A stretch of DNA of 12,860 bases from NCBI GenBank assembly GCA_043812935.1, contig JBDRLO010000078.1:1-12860 (forward strand), read 5' to 3'. This DNA comes from JBDRNE01 sp043812935 (GTDB lineage Bacteria; Omnitrophota; Gorgyraeia; Tantalellales; Tantalellaceae). The translations under genes and the position numbers were made by a program. Positions 7,327 to 12,629 of this stretch are shown here, in pieces. Numbering within the stretch: the first letter of the stretch is position 1; each line of letters begins with the position of its first letter. Under the pieces are notes generated by a model that did no database searches, was not told the DNA's origin, and saw only the letters and a program-made list of their open reading frames with translations.

Positions 7327-8812
7327 CTGTTTCTCTCTTCTTTAACTTTTCAACTTCTTCGATCTTTTTCCCTTCTTTCGTCTGATAAAACGGTAAAACA
7401 GAAACTCCTTTGCCCTGGATTATATCTGATGAATAAAGCTTCCCGCTTCCGGAAGAATCAATATAATAAACTTTGCCCGTGTCTTCAGAATAGAAACATA
7501 AACTCCCTTTTTTTATTTCGAAAAGCGGTTTTGTTTCAAAACTATTGAACTCTTCAATTTCTATAAGAAACAATTTATTTTTGTCCAGGAATAAGATATG
7601 CGAAGCGTCATAAACCCAAAAAGCTTGTCTTATGTCCGACGCTTTTTCGTATGCCCAGGCAAACGCCGGGCCCTTTTCAAACAAAACGTTTCCTGTTTCT
7701 TCTTCGGAAAAATCAATTACCCCTATTTTGTCTTTCTGCCAGGCGATAACATCCCTAGAAGAATCATCATAGACCGTTTCTTTTATCTTTCCCTCCGTAA
7801 AATAGTACGGCAATTTGTTTGTCACCAGCTTCCCGTCTTTACTCAAAAAAAGAAACAACATATTAGCTATCCCTTTTATATCAAAATATTCTGCTTCTCC
7901 AAAAAGTTGTTCTCCCAGTTTTTTATCATCCAATAAAACTTCGGGATTATTGTTGTCATAATCCGTCTGCAAAAACTCATTGTTTTCAGTAAGAAGATAC
8001 AAGTCCCCGCCGAGCAGACCATACCCTTTAACATTTTGTATATATTTAGGGTATACGGCTCCTGTGTTCACATCTATTCTTGTTATGCTTTTGCCGTGAA
8101 AAACAAAGAGTCTATTTTCCTGATTCGGAAGCCATTTGATCCGTTCAAGATCTTCCGGGATAAGTGTTGTTATATCCTGAACTTCGCTGTTTTCTCCTTT
8201 AAACGTAATAAATAAGTATTTTTTCGACGTCTCCGTTTTCACAAGAAAAAGACCGGCATTACTTCCTTTCTCTGAAAAGAAATACCTATCTACCGCATAG
8301 CTGCCAAAGTTATCTTCTTGTTTTATTAACGGCCAGTATTTTGACTCTTTCGAATCAATCAAATACCACTCATTCAATTGAGGTCCTTTTGCAGCTAGAA
8401 AAAAATTGGTTTTAGGGACAGGAACTATTCTTTGAATTTTTTCGGGAATGATTTCGTTTTTTTTCCAGGAGTCAGGTAAAAGTATGACTTTGTCCAGAAC
8501 AGTGGCTTTCTCTTCTTCAACCGGAACTTTTTCATCCCATTGGTTATAATTATCAAGTTCTACCCGTATGTTATAATCACCCGGTAATAAATTATAAATA
8601 ACCGCAGGGGTTTTTTTTGTATAGCGGCTTTCGTTCATGTATATTGACGCACCGGAAGGAACTGAAGCAAGAGCAATAAGCCCGGTTTTAACTACCCCTT
8701 GTTCCGCGCCCGGTTTATACAAATATCCCATCGCGTAAAGTATCATTAAGGGACAAAAAACTATATATATCAAAACAAAAATATAGAAAAAAATTTTTCT
8801 TACTATTTGCAT
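7316..8812 (-). CDS. Membrane-anchored PEGA-domain protein with beta-propeller-like repeats
   Basis: The 498-aa product has an N-terminal transmembrane anchor (8-30) ending in GYLYKPG. A PEGA domain covers about 43-113 and shows its diagnostic steps: VPSGASIYMN (51-60), TPAVIYNLLPGDYNIRVEL (68-86), W92 and the closing VILLP (109-113). Residues 115-475 contain successive short beta-rich segments of the type hydrophobic strand, turn with D/N/G, strand (e.g. 245-275), compatible with a WD40-like propeller, although no single repeat motif is clean. PEGA domains occur in cell-envelope proteins and are thought to bind surface polymers. The gene overlaps the GT2 gene by 11 bp and heads the polysaccharide cluster. 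Shine-Dalgarno AAGGAA precedes the ATG. The PEGA call is firm; the propeller call is weaker. Confidence 0.88.
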   Translation of the reverse strand: MQIVRKIFFYIFVLIYIVFCPLMILYAMGYLYKPGAEQGVVKTGLIALASVPSGASIYMNESRYTKKTPAVIYNLLPGDYNIRVELDNYNQWDEKVPVEEEKATVLDKVILLPDSWKKNEIIPEKIQRIVPVPKTNFFLAAKGPQLNEWYLIDSKESKYWPLIKQEDNFGSYAVDRYFFSEKGSNAGLFLVKTETSKKYLFITFKGENSEVQDITTLIPEDLERIKWLPNQENRLFVFHGKSITRIDVNTGAVYPKYIQNVKGYGLLGGDLYLLTENNEFLQTDYDNNNPEVLLDDKKLGEQLFGEAEYFDIKGIANMLFLFLSKDGKLVTNKLPYYFTEGKIKETVYDDSSRDVIAWQKDKIGVIDFSEEETGNVLFEKGPAFAWAYEKASDIRQAFWVYDASHILFLDKNKLFLIEIEEFNSFETKPLFEIKKGSLCFYSEDTGKVYYIDSSGSGKLYSSDIIQGKGVSVLPFYQTKEGKKIEEVEKLKKRETDEI

Positions 8813-8871
8813 TTGTTCCTTTTTGCTTTACACCCACGATTTCCCCGCTAATCAGCTGTGCCCTGCAAAAT

Positions 8872-9108
8872 CTAATCCATAGATTGCATCGCTTCCTGTA
8901 TAAGAGGAAGCACCGCTTCTATTTCAGCTTTTGTCATTCTTCCTAATTTAGCGAAGCGAAGCTCTCCTTGCGCGTTTTTACTTTCCCGTGCAAGCTGAAG
9001 TTTTTTTGCCCCTTTATTATAGGAATGAATGCTTACGGTTAATCTATCATCTCCGCTTTCCCATGTTTTTGAGAACAACGTTTCATCCAATTTACTGTTA
9101 TACGGCAT
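8872..9108 (-). CDS. Small protein, possibly PC4-like nucleic-acid binder
   Basis: The 78-aa product has no signal peptide and is soluble. The order of predicted elements is three or four beta-strands (RLTVSIHSY at 22-30, KLQLARES at 36-43, GELRFAKLG at 48-56) and one C-terminal helix (58-77, TKAEIEAVLPLIQEAM). The string RE-x5-GEL-x5-G-R-M-T-x-x-E-I-E-x-V-L resembles the last strands and helix of the PC4/YdbC fold, which binds single-stranded nucleic acid and forms dimers. I judge this from pattern memory only. A strong AAGGAGG precedes the ATG. It lies 36 bp after the two-helix peptide gene and 59 bp before the PEGA gene. Alternatively it is an unrelated conserved hypothetical protein. Confidence 0.75.
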   Translation of the reverse strand: MPYNSKLDETLFSKTWESGDDRLTVSIHSYNKGAKKLQLARESKNAQGELRFAKLGRMTKAEIEAVLPLIQEAMQSMD

Positions 9109-9144
9109 TTTTCCTCCTTAAGTTGCCTGTTCTTTTTGACAATT

Positions 9145-9336
9145 TTATTTTTTAAACCAAATTATATATGCTCCCGGAACTGACATGGCAACCCCTATCA
9201 AAATAAGCCACCATTCTATTCCTTCTAATGACGATACAAGAAGAGCTCCCAGACCTAATCCAATCACAAATTTCGACGCGATAAATAACACTAAAACAAC
9301 ATTTGGCAAACTCTTCACTTTATCAACAATACTCAT
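9145..9336 (-). CDS. Two-helix small membrane protein
   Basis: The 63-aa product has two hydrophobic segments (about 13-35 and 41-60), joined by a short loop with E39 and W42-W43, and a C-terminal FKK. Glycines in helix 1 (G26, G28, G30) suggest tight helix packing. No family recognised; small two-helix proteins can be subunits or regulators of membrane enzymes. The ATG is preceded by a G8 run (GGGGGGGG) six or so bases upstream that serves as ribosome site. It is the first gene of the co-directional series 9336 to 1455, downstream of an AT-rich promoter region. Confidence 0.7.
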   Translation of the reverse strand: MSIVDKVKSLPNVVLVLFIASKFVIGLGLGALLVSSLEGIEWWLILIGVAMSVPGAYIIWFKK

Positions 9337-9376
9337 GATCCCCCCCCTATTTCTTAGGTTTCGAATAACGTCTACC

Positions 9377-9453
9377 TAATATATAATTATATTGTATATA
9401 TTATATCTATTGAGCCCTATATTTAAATGTACTGTGTTTCAGAAAAAAGTCAA
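9377..9453 (-). promoter_or_regulatory. AT-rich promoter region of the large operon
   Basis: On the minus strand TTGACT (9453-9448) is followed after 16 bp by TACATT (9431-9426). Two exact TATAAT hexamers lie further down (9405-9400 and 9391-9386) without good -35 partners. The stretch 9377-9403 is a nearly pure A/T inverted repeat with 9-bp arms (TAATATATA / TATATATTA). The region could support one or more starts for the 9336 gene; the exact one cannot be chosen. Confidence 0.35.
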
Positions 9454-9487
9454 GTTTTTAGGCTAAATGTATGTTTTTTACTTTTCT

Positions 9488-9503
9488 AACAACTCCAGTT
9501 GTT
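9488..9503. repeat. Perfect 16-bp palindrome, possible operator
   Basis: AACAACT-CC-AGTTGTT is a perfect inverted repeat of two 7-bp arms about 35 bp upstream of the TTGACT element. No T-run follows on either strand and the centre is only 2 nt, so a protein-binding site is more likely than a terminator. The rest of the 9337-9603 gap shows no further gene. Confidence 0.35.
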
Positions 9504-9603
9504 TAACTGCTTGCTAAAACGTACTTTCTGCGCTTCTCCTTGCGGATCCCGCTTCTGACCTCAATTTAAAGGCAATTCTTTCTGCAAAAACCTTATTTCT
9601 TTT

Positions 9604-10035
9604 TTATCCGGCTATCAATATCCCAGGTGTTTCTGTATCTTGCGTATCTTCTTCGTCTTCTGCCCCTTTCGTGCTTTGTAAAGATTGTTTTTTCTGCATT
9701 TGTTTGTCTTGTTTTGCTTCGGTCCCTTCCATCTTGTCAACTTCATCCTGAATCTGAAGGATTTTTTCTTTAATTGCCGGCATTTCCTGAGCAATGTATT
9801 CCCCCGCAGTTTGAGGCACAACCAATCCCGGCGTTACTTTTTTAAGCTCCGCGCCTTTAGGAATAATAACTTTGGCACCCCCAACAGAGACGGCCTGCAT
9901 CCCCGGAAGAATGTCGGTATCTTCTCCCTCCTGGGAAAACACAGTACTTTCGTCCGTCTGTTCCTGAGAAAATACTTCAGCGCAAAAAAGAACTGTAACA
10001 CTTACAAACATAACTATAAATATGGTTTTTTTCAT
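9604..10035 (-). CDS. Short secreted envelope protein (paralogue of the 452-847 product)
   Basis: The 143-aa product starts with a signal peptide (KK, hydrophobic core 5-18, likely cleavage near FSQ at 22-24). Residues about 42-81 repeat the block seen in the protein at 452-847: I-L-P-G-M-x-x-V-x-x-G-x-x-K-x-x-I-P-K-G, then E-Y-I. A helical stretch (82-120) and an acidic, Glu/Asp-rich tail (125-136) ending in GILIAG follow. This protein is less coiled-coil in its C-terminus than its paralogue. It follows the 223-aa gene by 8 bp and shares its promoter. The ribosome site is a G-run (TAGGGGG). The reading frame stays open for 29 codons beyond the TAA stop. Function unknown. Confidence 0.82.
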   Translation of the reverse strand: MKKTIFIVMFVSVTVLFCAEVFSQEQTDESTVFSQEGEDTDILPGMQAVSVGGAKVIIPKGAELKKVTPGLVVPQTAGEYIAQEMPAIKEKILQIQDEVDKMEGTEAKQDKQMQKKQSLQSTKGAEDEEDTQDTETPGILIAG

Positions 10036-10043
10036 TTTGCCCC

Positions 10044-10715
10044 CTACTCTTGTTCTATCTTCGCGGTTATTTCTTTAGCAATTTTATTCATAAGCCGTTC
10101 AGTTTCGTTTATAAGTTCTTGTGAAAAAATTTTTGAATACTTAATTTCCGTTTTTATTATTCTCAACCCGTTTATAAGTTTCTTTAAAGCGTTTTTTCTT
10201 TTCTGTTCTTTAATTTTTTCCGGAAGCTCATTTTCCCTTTGTTTCATAACACATGCTAGGCTTTTAACTGTTTCTTTCGCGTCTTTACCCCCGGTTAAAA
10301 CACTGTTTTTAATATTTTCGTAGTTTTCCTGCCCCAAAAACTTGTTGCTTTTAGCGCGTCTCAAAACATCAACAGCTTCATAAGTCGGAACTTTTGCCGC
10401 TTCGGCCTGCGCCTGGTATTCCTTTTTCAAATATTGCGGCTCTTCTTGAGCCAAGTAGGAATATGATTTCAAAAGTTTAAGCGCTGTTATTTTTTTAATC
10501 CCAAGCTCTTTTTGCGCGTACGTATCGAATTCTGAATACCCCCACTCCTTATAAATCTTATCTTTCCAAACCATATAAAGGCTTTGTCCTAACCCTATCC
10601 AGGACATTTTAAACTCTTTGGCATTTTGAAGAATTCTATACCTCACACTTTGCTCGTCAATGTCTTCCATCCTTTTTTCAAGTTTTTCAACCGCTTTTGT
10701 CTTTTTACTTTCCAT
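10044..10715 (-). CDS. Unrecognised cytoplasmic helical protein, possible DNA-binding
   Basis: The 223-aa product has no signal peptide and looks almost fully helical. Residues 34-90 form the most family-like part: an aromatic helix (SWIGLGQSLYMVWKDKIY, 38-55) followed by a segment with the spacing of a helix-turn-helix (FDTYAQKELGIKKITALKLL, 63-82), where LGI/KK would be the turn and TALKLLKSY the recognition helix. From 155 on it is strongly Lys/Glu-rich. Similar KEWGY/F-x-x-Y patterns occur in DNA-associated proteins of unknown function, but I cannot name a family. It is the first gene of an operon with the secreted 143-aa protein, 8 bp apart, which is an odd pairing. A plausible promoter lies at 10782-10810. 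Confidence 0.78.
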   Translation of the reverse strand: MESKKTKAVEKLEKRMEDIDEQSVRYRILQNAKEFKMSWIGLGQSLYMVWKDKIYKEWGYSEFDTYAQKELGIKKITALKLLKSYSYLAQEEPQYLKKEYQAQAEAAKVPTYEAVDVLRRAKSNKFLGQENYENIKNSVLTGGKDAKETVKSLACVMKQRENELPEKIKEQKRKNALKKLINGLRIIKTEIKYSKIFSQELINETERLMNKIAKEITAKIEQE

Positions 10716-10781
10716 TATGCCTCACTTTTATCTTTTTAAAAAAATGGTTTGTTTCCGTTATATTAAAATATTTTTCTTTTA

Positions 10782-10810
10782 ATACTATCTCTCTTTGGGA
10801 AAGAATGCAA
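10782..10810 (-). promoter_or_regulatory. Putative promoter for the 10715-9604 operon
   Basis: On the minus strand TTGCAT (10810-10805) and TAGTAT (10787-10782) are 17 bp apart, giving a start near 10775 and a leader of about 60 nt. Matches to consensus are moderate (3/6 and 4/6), but the position after the terminator and before the gene supports the call. Confidence 0.4.
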
Positions 10811-10827
10811 GCGCCCTGTAAATTTTA

Positions 10828-10847
10828 AAATCCGGATGTCCGGATTT
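10828..10847. repeat. Perfect inverted repeat between terminator and promoter
   Basis: AAATCCGGA-TG-TCCGGATTT pairs over 9 bp around a 2-nt centre and contains the 6-bp palindrome TCCGGA twice. On the minus strand it is followed by TTTTAAAATTT, so it may act as a second, back-up terminator. It also lies about 18 bp upstream of the -35 of the next operon, a fitting position for an activator site. Confidence 0.5.
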
Positions 10848-10853
10848 ACACAC

Positions 10854-10891
10854 AAAAAGGGCAGATAGGGAACCCCCTGTCTGCCCTTTTT
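10854..10891 (-). terminator. Strong bidirectional rho-independent terminator
   Basis: A 17-bp stem with one G-T pair (AAAAAGGGCAGA at 10854-10865 with TCTGCCCTTTTT at 10880-10891, inner arms TAGGG/CCCTG) closes on the 4-nt loop AACC. T-rich tails are present on both strands. It lies 19 bp past the stop of the coiled-coil lipoprotein gene and ends that operon. Confidence 0.92.
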
Positions 10892-10910
10892 ATTACACGC
10901 AATCATATTT

Positions 10911-11231
10911 TCAGCTTTGAGCTAGTTTCTGCAGTTTTTCCGTCAATTGCTGATTTTGTTTTTGCAATGCCTGATTTTTATCCTCGCCTGTTTTGTTCTC
11001 CTCACGGGCTTTCTTCAGCTGATCTTCAAGCGCAGTAATTTTCTTTGTTAAAGCTTCGTTTTCTTTTTGCACTTTTTTCGCCTGCTCGTTAAAGCCTTCT
11101 ATCTCTTTCTGCATACTCTCATATTTTTTTTCCAATATTTTATATTCATTTTTAGGAACTCCGCATCCGGCAAGAACCCAAACCATTGTTAGCGCCACAA
11201 CACAGCTTACAGCGCGTTTAGAACTTTTCAT
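10911..11231 (-). CDS. Small coiled-coil lipoprotein
   Basis: The 106-aa product has a lipoprotein signal peptide (KSSKR, hydrophobic core 8-20) with lipobox L20-A21-G22-C23, so the mature chain would begin at a lipidated C23. The next residue is Gly, not Asp, which under the E. coli Lol rule favours transfer to the outer membrane. Residues 30-105 form a continuous Lys/Glu/Gln-rich heptad-like coiled coil (e.g. Y30-x-x-L-x-x-K-Y, L54, I58, L61, L65). It resembles Lpp-like or spacer lipoproteins in architecture only. Its ATG overlaps the stop of the STAS gene by 4 bp (ATGA), implying coupled translation. A strong terminator follows. Confidence 0.88.
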   Translation of the reverse strand: MKSSKRAVSCVVALTMVWVLAGCGVPKNEYKILEKKYESMQKEIEGFNEQAKKVQKENEALTKKITALEDQLKKAREENKTGEDKNQALQKQNQQLTEKLQKLAQS

Positions 11232-11638
11232 GCTTCCTCCTTTTTTAATTCCTCTAATCCCTGATTTTCCGTTTCATAAACCAAAAATAGTTCTCCAATT
11301 TTTGAAATTTCCATCATATTTTTCAATTCTTCAGAAATATTGGTAATGGCCAACTTATGCTGCTCTTGTTTCAGCTCAGACAATATGTTCAAGAGCATAG
11401 CACACGTGGCACCGTCAATATGCGTCACTTTTTCAAAATTAAGTAAAATATTCTTTGTTAACATTCCCTTTTTTTTTGCGGCTTCATCCTTCAGTTCCTG
11501 GATGCTGGGAATCGTAAACATATCAATCGGCCCTTTAAGCCTTACAATATGAACTTTTTCTGTTTCTTCTATGGAATCAATGAAAGTTACAGGCTGTTCT
11601 GTATTATTGACAAAAAATTTTTTCAACATAACTATCAT
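11228..11638 (-). CDS. STAS-domain protein (anti-sigma-factor antagonist-like)
   Basis: This 136-aa cytoplasmic protein has a STAS domain over about 18-120. The first strands are VTFIDSIEE and VHIVRLKGPIDMFTIPSIQELK (in parts, 29-50, with the G-x-I-D-x-x-T/S landmark), then NILLNFEKVTHIDGATCAML (63-82) and KLAITNISEELKNMMEISKI (in parts, 95-114). In SpoIIAA/RsbV the loop after the Asp is D-S-S-G with a phosphorylated Ser; here it is D75-G-A-T-C, so the Ser is absent and only T78 could be modified. The protein may be a constitutive antagonist or an MlaB-like or scaffold STAS. M1 is preferred over M4 because AGGAAAG precedes it at good spacing. A weak promoter (TTGCAA 11709-11704, 18 bp, TACTCT 11685-11680) may serve it. 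It is coupled to the lipoprotein gene. Confidence 0.9.
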   Translation of the reverse strand: MIVMLKKFFVNNTEQPVTFIDSIEETEKVHIVRLKGPIDMFTIPSIQELKDEAAKKKGMLTKNILLNFEKVTHIDGATCAMLLNILSELKQEQHKLAITNISEELKNMMEISKIGELFLVYETENQGLEELKKEEA

Positions 11639-11647
11639 TTTTCTTTC

Positions 11648-11791
11648 CTAAAAATATTTTTTAAACATCCCCTTGGTAAAGAGTATCTCATGATTTAAAA
11701 AAATTGCAAGGATAAAAAGCACGCTAAATATGAACCTCCAACAACATTCACATTCGTTAGAGATAAAGCATTTCAAAAAATTTATTATCAC
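11648..11791 (-). CDS. Possible 47-aa single-helix membrane peptide
   Basis: An open frame starting with GTG (11791-11789) overlaps the stop of the PEGA lipoprotein gene by 4 bp (GTGA) and ends 9 bp before the STAS gene, filling the gap exactly. The peptide would have a C-x-C-C cluster (about residues 14-17), one hydrophobic segment (20-32) and a basic end (FKKYF). Arguments against it are the AT-rich, TTT-heavy composition that makes chance hydrophobic frames common, and the lack of a clear Shine-Dalgarno at the GTG. Real gene or chance remains open. Confidence 0.25.
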   Translation of the reverse strand: MIINFLKCFISNECECCWRFIFSVLFILAIFLNHEILFTKGMFKKYF

Positions 11792-12174
11792 CGTTCCGCC
11801 ATTATCATTTGTACATTAGTTGTCTGAATCTGATGCGCGCCGGCATAAAAAAGCCCTATGAACGGAATAATAAAAATACATCCGCCAATAACATCAAGAA
11901 TGCCGGCTGTACTCATTTCCGTAGGTATTGTCCTCGTTGCCGGGAAAAACCCGTTCTTCTTAGCCATAATTGCGACATCCTCGTTTTTTGGAACACGTAT
12001 ACTTATTGACCCGTTTCCTTCAAAACGGCCATTAACAAATATTTCAGCGTCCTTCTCTGAAGCGGTTATCATTAAAGACTGGGTAGGGGGCGCAAAAACA
12101 GAACAACCGGATTGCGTTAATACCATAGCTGCAATAAGAACTGTTGAAAAAATCGCTCGTATGCCTTTGTTCAC
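11788..12174 (-). CDS. PEGA-domain lipoprotein
   Basis: With the start used here the product has 128 residues. The longest frame begins with a TTG at 12192, but the GTG at 12174-12172 is preferred. It is 7 nt after AAGGCGG, a one-mismatch Shine-Dalgarno, and it gives a normal signal peptide (NKGIR, core 8-20). The lipobox is Q21-S22-G23-C24. A short PEGA domain follows (about 32-75: SLMITASEKDAEIFVNGRF in part, then G-x-G-S-I-S-I-R-V, and AKKNGFFPATRT). A hydrophobic C-terminal segment GILDVIGGCIFIIPFIGLFYAGA (in parts, about 90-112) is typical of a family of PEGA lipoproteins and could insert in a membrane. The role is probably at the envelope; partners are unknown. It follows the acidic secreted protein gene by about 80 bp with no terminator between them. 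Confidence 0.87.
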   Translation of the reverse strand: MNKGIRAIFSTVLIAAMVLTQSGCSVFAPPTQSLMITASEKDAEIFVNGRFEGNGSISIRVPKNEDVAIMAKKNGFFPATRTIPTEMSTAGILDVIGGCIFIIPFIGLFYAGAHQIQTTNVQMIMAER

Positions 12175-12193
12175 AACTACACCGCCTTTCAAA

Positions 12194-12256
12194 TTATATG
12201 AAATGTTCCCATCTTGTATTTTTAACCTCTTTTACCGCAAGCTTCACAGGCAGCAT
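12194..12256 (-). CDS. Possible 20-aa peptide between the acidic protein and PEGA lipoprotein genes
   Basis: An ATG (12256-12254) overlaps the TAA stop of the preceding gene as TAATG and opens 20 codons (MLPVKLAVKEV then KNTRWEHFI) ending in TAA. The Shine-Dalgarno is weak (CTGGA). Reinitiation here could carry ribosomes toward the GTG start at 12174. The peptide may equally be chance. Confidence 0.2.
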   Translation of the reverse strand: MLPVKLAVKEVKNTRWEHFI

Positions 12257-12519
12257 TAAATCCAGCTATCATCGCGCTGAGATTCTTCATTTATCATTCC
12301 ATTTTCACCAACCTCATCATCGAAAGGCTTCATATCCGCTACACCATCATCATACTCGCCGATAGGAGCGTTAGCATCTTCATCAATATTTTGGCTTGAA
12401 ATATATTCTTTGGGTTTTGTTTCGTCAGGCTTAGAAGAACTAGCCGCCTTAACCTCTTCGGCAAAAGCTGTGGAACATATCAGCATTAAAGCTGCTGCAG
12501 CTGTAAATATTTTCTTCAT
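12256..12519 (-). CDS. Small secreted acidic protein
   Basis: The 87-aa product has a clear signal peptide (KK, Ala-rich core 6-16, cleavage after AFA at 18-20). The mature part of about 67 residues is highly acidic, with about 20 Asp/Glu against 6 Lys/Arg, with clusters such as DED, YDD, FDDE and RDD, and is probably disordered. There is no cysteine in the mature part and no recognisable domain. A Ca2+- or cation-binding or surface-charge role is conceivable but unsupported. The ATG follows GGGGGAG. It is the first gene after the promoter at 12601-12629 and leads the operon running toward the STAS and lipoprotein genes. Confidence 0.75.
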   Translation of the reverse strand: MKKIFTAAAALMLICSTAFAEEVKAASSSKPDETKPKEYISSQNIDEDANAPIGEYDDGVADMKPFDDEVGENGMINEESQRDDSWI

Positions 12520-12600
12520 AATCTCCCCCTTTTATTTTGTTTGCATTGTTCGATTGGCCCCGGCGACAAAACAACCGTTAAGATTTCATTATGCACGATT

Positions 12601-12629
12601 ATTGTAACGTTTCGGATAAAACATTACAA
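12601..12629 (-). promoter_or_regulatory. Sigma70-type promoter for the 12519 operon
   Basis: On the minus strand TTGTAA (12629-12624) and TACAAT (12606-12601) are separated by the ideal 17 bp. Transcription would start near 12594, leaving a leader of about 75 nt before the ATG at 12519. Confidence 0.6.

Noticed and set aside
9685..10323. A 212-aa plus-strand open frame
   Set aside because: It runs antisense across two well-supported minus genes, is Phe-rich and has no start signal; the Lys/Glu-rich minus genes explain it.
11680..11709. A separate promoter for the STAS gene (TTGCAA, 18 bp, TACTCT)
   Set aside because: The -10 matches only half of the consensus and the spacer is long; not listed as its own feature although it cannot be excluded.
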